In this document: piece by piece, positions 37,843-46,904 of the stretch
How positions within the stretch are numbered: the first letter of the stretch is position 1
Layout of the letters: every line of letters starts with the position of its first letter
Assembly (NCBI RefSeq): GCF_006711645.1
Contig: NZ_CP041247.1
Coordinates: forward strand, 3,906,001 to 3,970,000
Length of the DNA stretch: 64,000 nt
From: Klebsiella electrica
Lineage (GTDB): Bacteria > Pseudomonadota > Gammaproteobacteria > Enterobacterales > Enterobacteriaceae
Direction: 5' to 3'
Notes under the pieces: model-generated
Seen by the model: the letters and a program-made list of their open reading frames with translations, nothing else
What the model was told of the DNA's origin: nothing
The model's database searches: none
Program-made: the position numbers and the translations under genes

Positions 37843-39129
37843 TTATTTTATCCCGCGACGCGAAACGTAATCCCGCGCCGCTTCTCCGGTGTAAATCTGC
37901 CGTGGGCGGTAAATCTTCAGCGGCGACTCGTGCATTTCGTTCCAGTGCGCGACCCAACCCAGCGTGCGTCCCACCGCGGTCATGACGACAAACATCGACG
38001 AAGGGAGTCCCATCGCCTTCAGGATCACGGCGGTATAGAAATCAACGCTCGGCGAAAGTCCATTCTCAACAAAGTAAGGATCGTGGAGCGCCACCTCTTC
38101 CAGAGCCATTGCCACCTGAAGCAGCCGATCCGACATGCCCAGCTCCGCCAGCACTTTATGGCAGGTTTCGCGCAGAATGGCCGCCCGGGGATCGAGATAT
38201 TTGTAGCGCGAGTTGCCAAAGCCCAGCCGACGGAAAGCCAGGGGATCCCTTTTTACCTTGCTGATAAACGCCGGGACCTGTTCGACGCTCTCAATATCCC
38301 CCAGCATTTGCATACTGGCCTCGTTGGCGCCGCCGTGCATTGGCCCCCACATCGACGCCAGACCGGCCGCCACGCAGGCGAAGAGATTCGCTCCGGAGGA
38401 GCCGGCCGCTCGTACCGTGGTGGTCGACGCGCACTGCCCGTGATCGGCATGGAGCACCATAATCTGGTTCAACGCCTGTTCGATAACCGGGTTCACCTGG
38501 TACTTTTCCGCAGGAATCGCAAACAGCATATGCAGGAAATTCCCGGCGTAAGAGAGGTCATTTCTCGGGTAGACCGAGGGTTGCTCGATGGAAAACTTAT
38601 AGCTCATCGCCGCAAGCGTCGGCATTTTGGAAAGCAAGCGGGTGGCGGCCAGCGCACGATGCTCGGGATTTTCGACGTCCAGCACATCGTGATAGAAAGC
38701 GGCCAGCGCGCCCACCATGGCACACATCAGCGCCATCGGATGGGAGTCGCGACGAAATCCGCTGCACATTTTCGACATCTGCTCATGCACCAGGGTGTGG
38801 CGGGTAATTTTTTCCCGGAAGGCCTGATAGCTCTCCTCATCGGGCGCCTCTCCGTGCAGCATAATGTACGCCACTTCCAGAAATTCACACTGCCTGGCAA
38901 GCTGATCCACCGGGTAGCCACGGTGCAGCAGGACGCTATTCTCAGTATCGATATAGGAAATGGCCGACTCACACCCGGCGGTATTGCTGAAGCCCGGATC
39001 AAAACTGCACATTCCTGAATTCGCGAGCGCGCGGAGATCAATACCGAGGTGACCCAGCGTCCCGGACACCGTATTCAGAGGGATGGCCTCTTGTCCATCC
39101 AAAGAAAGTATTAACGGTTTCGTTCCCAT
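37843..39129 (-). CDS. citrate synthase paralogue with altered active site
   Basis: A 428-residue type II citrate synthase, nearly the length of E. coli GltA (427), which condenses acetyl-CoA and oxaloacetate. Many catalytic landmarks are kept: L-H-A-D-H at 226-230, His265 in H-G-G-A-N-E, Arg315 in D-P-R-A, and Asp363. However, the family G-F-G-H-R-V-Y-K motif reads G-F-G-N-S-R-Y-K here: the catalytic His (His305 in mature E. coli numbering) is Asn306 and the next Arg is Ser307. I chose ATG 39129 by alignment to GltA. It is not near sdh or suc genes. It may have low or changed activity. Confidence 0.85.
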   Translation of the reverse strand: MGTKPLILSLDGQEAIPLNTVSGTLGHLGIDLRALANSGMCSFDPGFSNTAGCESAISYIDTENSVLLHRGYPVDQLARQCEFLEVAYIMLHGEAPDEESYQAFREKITRHTLVHEQMSKMCSGFRRDSHPMALMCAMVGALAAFYHDVLDVENPEHRALAATRLLSKMPTLAAMSYKFSIEQPSVYPRNDLSYAGNFLHMLFAIPAEKYQVNPVIEQALNQIMVLHADHGQCASTTTVRAAGSSGANLFACVAAGLASMWGPMHGGANEASMQMLGDIESVEQVPAFISKVKRDPLAFRRLGFGNSRYKYLDPRAAILRETCHKVLAELGMSDRLLQVAMALEEVALHDPYFVENGLSPSVDFYTAVILKAMGLPSSMFVVMTAVGRTLGWVAHWNEMHESPLKIYRPRQIYTGEAARDYVSRRGIK

Positions 39130-39301
39130 CCTGTAAATTCCCCTCAACAGCCAGCGCATGATCACCCTGGAGACATTCTCCAGGCCGAATTTCCAACATA
39201 GCCAGGGTGATGCGGCTATTCTTTGATATAAACGGTAAAACACGCGATAAAAAGCGGGTTTTACCTGGGTTCCCTGTGCTCTAACCTGAATAAGGACTAC
39301 C

Positions 39302-39652
39302 GTGTTAGCCAATACGCTTATTTTTATCGTCGCCGCCATCCATATCTACATTCTGATCCTGGAAATGTTTTTGTGGGAGAGTAAGACCGGACGCAAAGCA
39401 TTCAGCCTCAGTGCAAACTTTGCCCGCGAGACCCGGGTGATGGCAGCCAATCAGGGCCTGTATAACGGTTTTCTGGCCGCCGGTTTGCTGTGGGGACTCT
39501 GGAGTGCGCAGAGCGGGTTTGAGTTTAAAGCGTTCTTTCTGATCTGCGTGATCATTGCCGGACTGTTCGGCGCCGCAACCGCCAGTCGGAAAATACTGTA
39601 TGTGCAGGCTCTCCCGGCAACGGTGGCGCTGATAGCGCTGTACGTCAGCTAG
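39302..39652 (+). CDS. DUF1304-family membrane protein
   Basis: A 116-residue integral membrane protein with four predicted helices. The pattern H-I-Y-I-L-I-L-E-M-F-L-W, then N-Q-G-L-Y-N-G-F-L-A-A-G, is that of the DUF1304 family. I chose a GTG start with AAGGA five bases upstream. Function unknown. It is divergent from the citrate synthase paralogue, with about 170 bp between them. Confidence 0.85.
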   Translation: MLANTLIFIVAAIHIYILILEMFLWESKTGRKAFSLSANFARETRVMAANQGLYNGFLAAGLLWGLWSAQSGFEFKAFFLICVIIAGLFGAATASRKILYVQALPATVALIALYVS

Positions 39653-39789
39653 CGCTGACGCCAGCAAAGCGCGCCGACCGCCCTTGACGGCGCCGGGATG
39701 CGGGTCGCTCCCCCGGCGCGAAAGGACAGGTCAGGATTGATGCCGCCCGGAGACGGAACAGCGCCCGCACGGGCTCGCCGCTTCCGGGA

Positions 39790-41004
39790 TCAATCGTATG
39801 ACCGGGTGGGCGTGACTATCGATGTGCAGAGCGTCGGCGCATTACGCCACCAGATAATCAGCGCCGCCAGGGCGATAACGCTCAGGACGCTGAAGGCCGC
39901 GGCAAACGAGTAATGACCGGCAATCATCCCTGTCAGCGCCGGGCTCATGGCCGCGCCAGCTCCCTGCATCAGCATCACCACGCTCTGGCCGGCATTGACG
40001 TGCCCGCTTCCGCGCAGCAGCGCCACAATGAAACTCGGCACCACCACGCCCAGCACACCGGCCGCTAAGCCATCCAGTATTTGTACCGGCACCATCATCA
40101 ACGGTGCCGCAGTGCTTGCCGCCAGCGCCGCGCGGACCGGCATAATCAGCAGAGCCAGCATAATCAATCGCCAGTATCCATATTTATCGATTCGTCCGGC
40201 GGTCCAGATTGCCACCGGGATCATGACCGCCTGAGAAATAATCACCGTGGCCGCAGCGTACAGCCCGGGGTTGATGGCGCCGGGAGCGGAGGCAATTCGC
40301 ATGCTGAGCATCGGCAGCAGCGCCGCATTCGCCAGATGAAACAGCAGCAGCGTCAATCCGGTAATCAACAGCGCGGTGTTTTTGGTCAGTACCGAGAAGT
40401 CGGGGATCTGTGGGGTATCCGTCAACTCCAGCCCTCGCGCCGCCTGGTTATCGATATCGCCGCGGCGTATAGCCAGCAAGGCAACAAGGGTTAATAACAT
40501 CGTACAGGCCATTAAGATGAAAATACCGCCAATCCCCCAGCGCCAGGCGATCCCTCCGGCAATCAATGCCGTGGCGAAATTTCCCGCGTGGTTGAAGGCC
40601 TCATTTTTGCCCATCTGTGCACTGAAGCCGTTTTGCCCCGTCAGACCCAGCGTAATGCCGGTGATAAGCGGGCCGACAAAAGCCGCGCATATGCCGCTGA
40701 CGATTTGCGAGAGTGCGACAACGCCGTTTCCCTGACTGAACCAGAGCAAAAGTGTGCTCCCGGTAATGATGACGCAGAGCAGCGCCAGCATCAGACGCTT
40801 GTTCTGCGAAGCGTCGGTGATGAACCCTGCGGGCAGCGTCGCCAGCAATCCTGCCATGCCGCCGGCGGTCATCAGTAAACCGATATCATCCGGTTGCCAG
40901 TGATGCTGGGTCAGAAAAATGCCGAGAAAAGGTCCCAGTCCGTCACGAACATCGGCAATAAAAAAACTCGTCAGACACAATGCCTGTAATGAACGCAGAG
41001 TCAT
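39790..41004 (-). CDS. MFS transporter
   Basis: A 404-residue major-facilitator protein with 12 membrane segments. The loop 2-3 region is A-G-F-I-T-D-A-S-Q-N-K-R, a relaxed version of the G-x-x-x-D-x-x-G-x-R motif. The second half repeats it with G-R-I-D-K-Y-G-Y. The substrate is unknown. It is divergent from the L-lactate dehydrogenase paralogue across a 430-bp region that holds a long inverted repeat near its own start, so the two may share control. Confidence 0.82.
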   Translation of the reverse strand: MTLRSLQALCLTSFFIADVRDGLGPFLGIFLTQHHWQPDDIGLLMTAGGMAGLLATLPAGFITDASQNKRLMLALLCVIITGSTLLLWFSQGNGVVALSQIVSGICAAFVGPLITGITLGLTGQNGFSAQMGKNEAFNHAGNFATALIAGGIAWRWGIGGIFILMACTMLLTLVALLAIRRGDIDNQAARGLELTDTPQIPDFSVLTKNTALLITGLTLLLFHLANAALLPMLSMRIASAPGAINPGLYAAATVIISQAVMIPVAIWTAGRIDKYGYWRLIMLALLIMPVRAALAASTAAPLMMVPVQILDGLAAGVLGVVVPSFIVALLRGSGHVNAGQSVVMLMQGAGAAMSPALTGMIAGHYSFAAAFSVLSVIALAALIIWWRNAPTLCTSIVTPTRSYD

Positions 41005-41437
41005 ATTTTCTACCCTTTAGCCTGTTTGCACCGCTTCATGCACGAAAACGTTCAAACCAGCATATTCCTGAAGAATTAATATAATGAGGACTCTCATTAT
41101 TGTCCTCATTAACGTCATTGTTAAACAACCCGATAAAGGGTCACCATTCATTATGGGTAGTGAAATTGAAAGTAAGATGTCGTCCGGACAATACACAATC
41201 GTAGAGTAAAACCCAAGAGCGAGATTGTTATTTCACTAGCAAATATTGCTGTCAACGAATGAACGCATTTTCACCAGAAATATTTCATCAGGAAAATCAA
41301 CAGCGTTAAAAAAAACAGGTTATTCCCTTTCTGCATGACCGGGATTCTAAAATTTCATTTTCCCCCTCATTTTATTGGGCCTATAGTCTTTCTGCTTGCA
41401 GAACATAAACTTAGTTAAGACCCATAAGGAAAGAAAA
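41005..41437. promoter_or_regulatory. divergent promoter region, MFS/lactate dehydrogenase
   Basis: 433 AT-rich bases without a gene. The notable feature is the inverted repeat at 41082-41111. AAGGAAAG just upstream of 41438 is the lactate dehydrogenase ribosome binding site. Confidence 0.5.
41082..41111. promoter_or_regulatory. 30-bp inverted repeat, candidate operator
   Basis: TAATGAGGAC and GTCCTCATTA form perfect 10-bp arms around a 10-base spacer. The spacer itself contains CTCATT, so a smaller palindrome AATGAG-GACT-CTCATT is nested inside. It lies 78 bp before the MFS start. No regulator gene is adjacent. Confidence 0.55.
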
Positions 41438-42616
41438 ATGATCGTTTCAGCACCCGCCGATTATCGTGAGGCCGCCCGTCATCGTCTTCCTCGATTTCTG
41501 TTTGATTATATTGACGGCGGCGCGGTAGCAGAAAATACCATGCACGCGAACTCAACTGAACTCGCCTCAATTGCGCTGCGTCAGCGGGTGCTTTGCGGTG
41601 TTGGCGACCCGACGCTGACGACGAATATCCTTGGAACGTCATGGGCAATGCCGGTCGCGCTGGGCCCTGTCGGAGCCACTGGCATGTACGCACGGCGCGG
41701 TGAAGTCAAAGCGGCGCGCGCCGCAACCGACGCTGGCATCCCGTATACTCTTTCCACGGTATCGGTATGCCCGATTGAAGAAGTTGCACAGCATGCCTCC
41801 GGTGAACTCTGGTCACAGCTGTACGTACTTAAAGATCGCGGTTACATGCGCAATGCCCTCGAACGCTCGTGGGCCGCAGGGATGAAAACGTTGGTTTTCA
41901 CCGTCGATATGCCCATCCCCGGCTCGCGCTATCGCGATAATCGCTCGGGGATGTCCGGACCGCGCGCCACCCTGAGACAATACCTGCAGGCCTGTACCCA
42001 TCCCCGCTGGGCCATAGACGTTGGGCTGGCTGGCAGACCCCTGTCGTTTGGCAACATTGAAGCCTACACCGGACACAAGATGACGATGGACGACTATATG
42101 GGGTTTATAAGCAATAACTTCGACCCCTCCATTGCATGGCACGATCTGGAGTGGATACGCGACAGCTGGAAAGGGAAGTTGATTATCAAGGGCATCCTTG
42201 ACCCTGAGGATGCAAAGAATGCCGTCCGTCTGGGCGCTGATGGCATCGTGGTTTCTAACCACGGGGGCCGGCAGCTTGATGGCGCAATCCCAACGGCCAG
42301 GGCGCTGCCCCGGGTGGTGGATGCCATCGGCGATGACCTCACGGTTCTGGTCGATTCCGGGGTGCGTTCCGGGGTGGACGTTATCCGGATGCTTGCCCTT
42401 GGCGCGAAAGGGGTACTGCTGGGACGTTCATATATTTATGCGCTGGCGACGGCAGGAGAAGCTGGCGTTGCACACCTGCTGCGCCTGTATGCTGAAGATA
42501 TGAAGGTGACGATGACTCTGACAGGCGCAGCATCACCGGCGGATATTCGCGCTGACTGCCTCGACCGTTTAGAGAAAGAGATGGCGCAGCTAGCCAGGAC
42601 GCATTCCGGACAATAA
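41438..42616 (+). CDS. FMN-dependent L-lactate dehydrogenase, LldD paralogue
   Basis: A 392-residue FMN alpha-hydroxy-acid oxidase-family enzyme, close to E. coli LldD (396 residues). LldD oxidises L-lactate to pyruvate at the membrane, passing electrons to quinone. The active-site base His275 lies in [16 protein letters not shown] near the N-terminus and P-V-A-L-G-P-V-G are FMN contacts. The start was set by AAGGAAAG seven bases upstream. No lldP permease or lldR regulator is adjacent, so this is probably a second copy. It could act on another alpha-hydroxy acid. Confidence 0.85.
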   Translation: MIVSAPADYREAARHRLPRFLFDYIDGGAVAENTMHANSTELASIALRQRVLCGVGDPTLTTNILGTSWAMPVALGPVGATGMYARRGEVKAARAATDAGIPYTLSTVSVCPIEEVAQHASGELWSQLYVLKDRGYMRNALERSWAAGMKTLVFTVDMPIPGSRYRDNRSGMSGPRATLRQYLQACTHPRWAIDVGLAGRPLSFGNIEAYTGHKMTMDDYMGFISNNFDPSIAWHDLEWIRDSWKGKLIIKGILDPEDAKNAVRLGADGIVVSNHGGRQLDGAIPTARALPRVVDAIGDDLTVLVDSGVRSGVDVIRMLALGAKGVLLGRSYIYALATAGEAGVAHLLRLYAEDMKVTMTLTGAASPADIRADCLDRLEKEMAQLARTHSGQ

Positions 42617-42634
42617 ACGGTGCATGAGAGCCAC

Positions 42635-42672
42635 GCGACCAGACCGGCGCTAAGCTTAGCGCGGCTGGTCGC
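42635..42672. terminator. strong hairpin after the lactate dehydrogenase
   Basis: GCGACCAG pairs with CTGGTCGC, and inside it GCGCTAAGCTTAGCGC is itself a perfect palindrome. The structure begins 18 bases past the stop. There is no U-run. Confidence 0.55.
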
Positions 42673-42831
42673 CCGCTAATTTATCATCTGGAAACGACAA
42701 TAGTGGCTGATTTATGCGACTTTCATCATGGCATCGTATTGATCCAGGTCTCGTTTATGGCACATGAGGGATATCTGCGCGGATAAAGTGAGCGGTTTTA
42801 CACCGTCAGGATGCCGCGCTTCTCTCCTGTC

Positions 42832-44004
42832 TCATGCCGCTGAAGCGGGGAAACCGTGACGCCTGGCAGACCACGCCACCAGGAGCGTAGCCAGCAACAG
42901 CACCAGCAGCGCAGGAGAGAATGCCTCTACGCCGAGACTCTCTAACAGCAAGCCGCCAACAGTCCCGCCGCAGGCAATCGCCGCATTCCAGGCGGTAACC
43001 AGCATGGACTGCGCCATATCGGCAGCCTCGCCCGCACTTCTCGCCAGCGCGGTCTGAAACAAGGTCGCCGCCCCGCCGAAAGCCACACCCCACATCACTA
43101 CCGCCGCGTAGACCGCGATGGGATCGCCGCCCGCTATCCCCAGCAGCCATGCCGCCAGGCCGAATAAGACCGTGCTTGCCAGGGTCAGCGCGCGCAGGTA
43201 CCGGTCGATCAGCACGCCGACAACCCAGATGCTGAATAGCGAGGTCATGCCAAAAACCAGCAGCACCACATCGGTGCGCTCCGCCATTCCCGCCCTCATC
43301 AGAAATGGCGCAATGTAGGTATAAAGGATGTTATGCGCAAGAACGAAGGCCAGCACGACGAACAACACCGGGCGAATCCCCGGCAGGCTGAACACCTGGC
43401 GCAACGAGAAACGTTTGCCCGCGGGCTGCCCCGCAAAGTCCGGCACTCTCAGTCTCACCCAGACCATCAGCATTAGCGCCATCAGGCTCATGATGGCAAA
43501 GCACATGCGCCATCCCAGCAAATTGCCGAGCAAAGTACCGGCAGGTACGCCCAGCGACAGCGCCAGCGGTGTACCCACCATCGCGATAGCGATGGCGCGG
43601 CCCTTCTGAGCGTCAGGCACCATCCGCGCCGCATAGCCCGCCAGCAGCGCCCATAGTAGCCCCGCCGACACGCCTGCCAGGAAACGTGCCACTATGGTCA
43701 GCGCATAGCTGGCGGAGAGCGTCGTCACCAGGTTGGCGATAGCGAAACCCGCGATGGCGGCCAGCAGCAACGGCCGGCGACGGACGCCTTGAGTGGCGGC
43801 GGTCAGCGGAATGGCGGCCACCAGAGAGCCGATGGCATAGACAGTGACCGTCTGGCCGACCCATGCTTCACTGACGGCCAGGCCTTGCGCCATTTGGGGC
43901 AACAGGCCAGCCGGCAGCGCTTCGGTCAGAATGGTAATGAAAGCCGCCATCGCAAGCGCCAGCAGCGATGCGACGGGCATAGGTTCCTGCATCGTCGAAT
44001 TCAT
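42832..44004 (-). CDS. MFS transporter, DHA1 drug-exporter type
   Basis: A 390-residue 12-helix exporter related to the AraJ/SotB/CmlA-like branch. It shows T-E-A-L-P-A-G-L-L-P-Q-M in helix 1 (common in this branch) and R-F-L-A-G-V-S-A-G-L-L-W-A-L near residue 120. G-V-P-A-G-T-L-L-G, a variant of the antiporter motif C, follows in helix 5. Its start overlaps the serine hydrolase stop by ATGA, so the two are one unit. The substrate is unknown. The GC-rich composition is unlike the AT-rich flanks and hints at a transferred block. Confidence 0.85.
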   Translation of the reverse strand: MNSTMQEPMPVASLLALAMAAFITILTEALPAGLLPQMAQGLAVSEAWVGQTVTVYAIGSLVAAIPLTAATQGVRRRPLLLAAIAGFAIANLVTTLSASYALTIVARFLAGVSAGLLWALLAGYAARMVPDAQKGRAIAIAMVGTPLALSLGVPAGTLLGNLLGWRMCFAIMSLMALMLMVWVRLRVPDFAGQPAGKRFSLRQVFSLPGIRPVLFVVLAFVLAHNILYTYIAPFLMRAGMAERTDVVLLVFGMTSLFSIWVVGVLIDRYLRALTLASTVLFGLAAWLLGIAGGDPIAVYAAVVMWGVAFGGAATLFQTALARSAGEAADMAQSMLVTAWNAAIACGGTVGGLLLESLGVEAFSPALLVLLLATLLVAWSARRHGFPASAA

Positions 44005-45194
44005 CGCTCAGCCCCCGGAGCGCCGTAGACCGCATCGCGCAGATCGGTGACGAAGCGCCCCGACATGCCTTCATACAGGGTGTTGGTGAAAGCGACGACG
44101 CTAAGCCCCTGCGCGCGATCCACGAACCATGAGTGGCCATAGGCGCCTCCCCAACGCCAGGTGCCTTCTGATTCAGGTGAGGCGGCCAGAGTCGGATCGC
44201 GCAGAACCGAAAATCCCAGCCCAAAGCCGAAGCCCGGTACATTGGGCAGCGCCATATTCGTTGTCCGCTCGCGCGCCATTTCCGCAATCAGTTCGTTGGG
44301 CAAAATCGCCCCCTGCCCCTGACGCAGGGCTTCCAGCAGGCGCATAAAGTCTTCGGCCGTTCCCGCCATGCCCGCGCCGCCCGAAGGAAATGCCTGCGGA
44401 TTGAAGATGCGCTGAGGACTGTAGCGAATACCGACCACCCCGTCGAAGGGCGAAACGATTTCCCCTTCCGCCAGCGGGTGCGGCTGAGGTTCATCGTTCA
44501 CGTAAGCGGTCGCTACGCGCTGCGCATCCCGCGCGATAAAGCCGGTATCCGCCATGGCCAACGGGCCGGTCACGAGCTGATGTACGGCGATATCAAGCGG
44601 TTCGCCATACACCCGTTCGATCAAGGCCCCCAGCACATCGGTTGCCAGTGAATAGCCCCAGCTCGTACCTGGCTCGTACAGCAACGGCACGCTGGCGATA
44701 CGGCGCAGGTTCTCCGCAAGGCTAATACCGGACATATCCATACCGTCCGACACGCCGGCCCGCGCATAGGGCCCCCGGGTATCCGTCTCGAAGAAGCGAT
44801 AGCCCAGCCCTGCGGTGTGGCTCAGCAATTGCCATACGGCGATCCGCGCAGGCTGGCCGTCGGCTAACCGTGGTCTGAACTCGGGCAACCAGCGTTCGAG
44901 AGCGTCATCCAGATTGAGCCGACCTTGAGCCACCAGCACCAGCGCCGCCGTTGAGACGATGGTCTTGCTCACCGATGCCAGACGGAAGATAGCATCCGTG
45001 GTCATTGCCCGACGGCTTTCGCTGTCGGCCCAGCCAGCGGCCTGGCGGTGAAGAAGCACGCCGTCGCGGGCGACCAGGACCACGGCGCCGACCAGACGGC
45101 GTTCATCCAGCGCCTTCTGAACAGCGGCCTGAATGCGGGCGGACAGATGTGCAAGCGGGACGCCTGCGTGCAGAGACAAGGCGGGAACAGACAT
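44001..45194 (-). CDS. beta-lactamase-fold serine hydrolase (esterase EstB/class C-like)
   Basis: A 397-residue serine hydrolase of the beta-lactamase/D-Ala-D-Ala carboxypeptidase fold. The S-x-x-K nucleophile motif is Ser74-Val-Ser-Lys77. The following tyrosine motif is W-G-Y-S-L-A-T-D, where class C enzymes have Y-x-N. There is no signal peptide, so it is probably cytoplasmic and more likely an esterase than a beta-lactamase. ATG 45194 has AAGGAG six bases upstream. It forms an operon with the MFS gene and is divergent from a LysR regulator. Confidence 0.85.
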   Translation of the reverse strand: MSVPALSLHAGVPLAHLSARIQAAVQKALDERRLVGAVVLVARDGVLLHRQAAGWADSESRRAMTTDAIFRLASVSKTIVSTAALVLVAQGRLNLDDALERWLPEFRPRLADGQPARIAVWQLLSHTAGLGYRFFETDTRGPYARAGVSDGMDMSGISLAENLRRIASVPLLYEPGTSWGYSLATDVLGALIERVYGEPLDIAVHQLVTGPLAMADTGFIARDAQRVATAYVNDEPQPHPLAEGEIVSPFDGVVGIRYSPQRIFNPQAFPSGGAGMAGTAEDFMRLLEALRQGQGAILPNELIAEMARERTTNMALPNVPGFGFGLGFSVLRDPTLAASPESEGTWRWGGAYGHSWFVDRAQGLSVVAFTNTLYEGMSGRFVTDLRDAVYGAPGAER

Positions 45195-45264
45195 GGGCAA
45201 CTCCTTTCATCAGTGAACATTCCCGCATGATAGAAACGCAGCTATTAAAGAAAAAGTAGGGTAC

Positions 45265-45285
45265 AGTTCCGTTCTTAGCGGAACT
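45265..45285. promoter_or_regulatory. 21-bp inverted repeat in a divergent LysR promoter
   Basis: AGTTCCG and CGGAACT form perfect 7-bp arms around a 7-base spacer, midway between the serine hydrolase and the LysR gene. Position and size suit a LysR recognition site (T-N11-A type), so autoregulation and control of the hydrolase-MFS pair is likely. Confidence 0.6.
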
Positions 45286-45309
45286 ATTTGTCCGCAATGG
45301 AGGTATGAA

Positions 45310-46209
45310 GTGGACAACCTGAATGGCTTCGTCGTGTTCGTCCGGGTCGCCGAGACACGCAGCTTCGTCGCGGCCAGTCGGCTGCTGGGCGTGTCGGCAT
45401 CCGCCATCGGCAAAAGCGTGGCGAGGCTGGAAGAGAAGCTTGGCGTGCGCCTGTTTCACCGCAGCACGCGCAGCATCACCCTGACGGCCGAGGGAACGCT
45501 GTTCCTGGAGCGCAGCCGACGTATCCTTGCCGAGATCGAAGCCGCGGAAATGGAGTTGTCGCAGGCGACGGCCGCGCCGCGGGGCCGGTTACGGATCAGC
45601 CTGCCCCTGGTCAGCTCGCTGGTGTTACCGGTGCTTGGCGAGTTCATGCGCGAATACCCGGCCATTGAGCTGGATCTGGACTTCACCGATCGGCTGGTCG
45701 AGGTGATCGAAGAGGGGTTCGACGTGGTGGTCAGAACGGGAGATCCGACGGACTCGCGCCTGTCCGCGCGGAAGCTGGGCACCTTCCGCTCGATGCTGGT
45801 CGCCTCGCCCGATTATCTGGCGCGACGAGGTATACCCGAAGTGCCCGCCGATCTGCTAGAGCACACCTGCCTGCACTACCGCTTTCCCAACAGCGGCAAG
45901 CTGGAGCCGTGGGCGCTGCGGCAAGCGCCGGGAGAAGCCGATCTGCAGCTCCCCACCTCAATGATCTGCAACAATATTGAGACGCGGGTGTGCTTTGCGC
46001 TTCAGGGCCTGGGAATCGCCTGTCTGCCGGAATTCTCGATCAGAGAACCGCTGGCAGATGGACGGTTGCGCACCATTCTGGCCGATCGCGTGGAGCGTAC
46101 TGGCGTCTTCTACGTGCTCTGGCCCGCCAGCAGGCATCCCTCGCCTAAAATTCGGGCGATGGTCGATTTCCTCTGTGCGCGGGTATTTCCGTCATCTGAA
46201 AGCAGATAA
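45310..46209 (+). CDS. LysR-family transcriptional regulator
   Basis: A 299-residue LysR regulator with its winged helix at residues 1-60 (F-V-R-V-A-E-T-R-S-F-V-A-A-S-R-L-L-G-V-S-A-S-A-I-G-K-S-V) and an effector domain after it. This opening is typical of the branch that includes DmlR- and YafC-like proteins. I chose a GTG start with GGAGG upstream. It is divergent from the serine hydrolase-MFS pair and probably controls it through the inverted repeat between them. Confidence 0.87.
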   Translation: MDNLNGFVVFVRVAETRSFVAASRLLGVSASAIGKSVARLEEKLGVRLFHRSTRSITLTAEGTLFLERSRRILAEIEAAEMELSQATAAPRGRLRISLPLVSSLVLPVLGEFMREYPAIELDLDFTDRLVEVIEEGFDVVVRTGDPTDSRLSARKLGTFRSMLVASPDYLARRGIPEVPADLLEHTCLHYRFPNSGKLEPWALRQAPGEADLQLPTSMICNNIETRVCFALQGLGIACLPEFSIREPLADGRLRTILADRVERTGVFYVLWPASRHPSPKIRAMVDFLCARVFPSSESR

Positions 46210-46864
46210 TCCGCTCACTGAGCTTTCGGCGGCTGATGACGCGGTGAGACGAGCCACAATGCAAATCTCACCATCGGCGACAAAATCCAGGTTCCCTTAA
46301 ATTTTTCATGGTCGATACCAGAAAGGATAATCAGTATTATGTAAGCAAATATGTCAAAAAACACGAGCTTACCCATGCAAGAATTCGGCATACTCTTTAT
46401 CAGCGCGGTACTGGTTAACAATTTTGTCCTGTCCCGCTTCCTTGGGCTATGCCCGTTTATGGGGGCCTCAGGGAAACCGGAGATGGCAACAGGAATGTCG
46501 TTTGCGACAACCTTCGTCCTGACGCTGGTCAGCGCACTGGCATGGTTTTTTGATAACTATCTGCTGGTGCCCTACGAACTGACCTATCTCCGCGTGATGG
46601 TCTATATTTTTGCCAGCGCGGTTGTGGTTCAGCTCACAGAGACTATTATCCGAAAAACCAGCCCAGCCCTGTATCGTCTGTTAGGTATCTTCCTGCCACT
46701 GATCACCACCAACTGCGCAGTTCTGGCAGTGCCGCTCATCAACATTACTCAGAACAACGGATTCCTTCTTTCTACGTTCTATGGCTTCAGCGCCGCCTTT
46801 GGTTTCTCACTCGTACTGGTGCTCTTCTCGTCGCTTCGCGATCGTCTGAAAGCCGCGAATGTGC

Positions 46865-46872
46865 CGGCCCCT
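46865..46872. repeat. IS66 target-site duplication, left copy
   Basis: CGGCCCCT lies directly before the left end of the IS and is repeated exactly at 49582-49589 after the right end. Eight bases is the normal duplication length for IS66-family elements. Confidence 0.9.
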
Positions 46873-46904
46873 GTAAGCGCCTCGTGAAGGACGTGGGGTA
46901 AAAA

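Noticed and set aside
46351..46887. A complete 178-residue RsxA-like protein
   Set aside because: The last four codons belong to the IS66 end; the original C-terminus continues after the IS at 49590.
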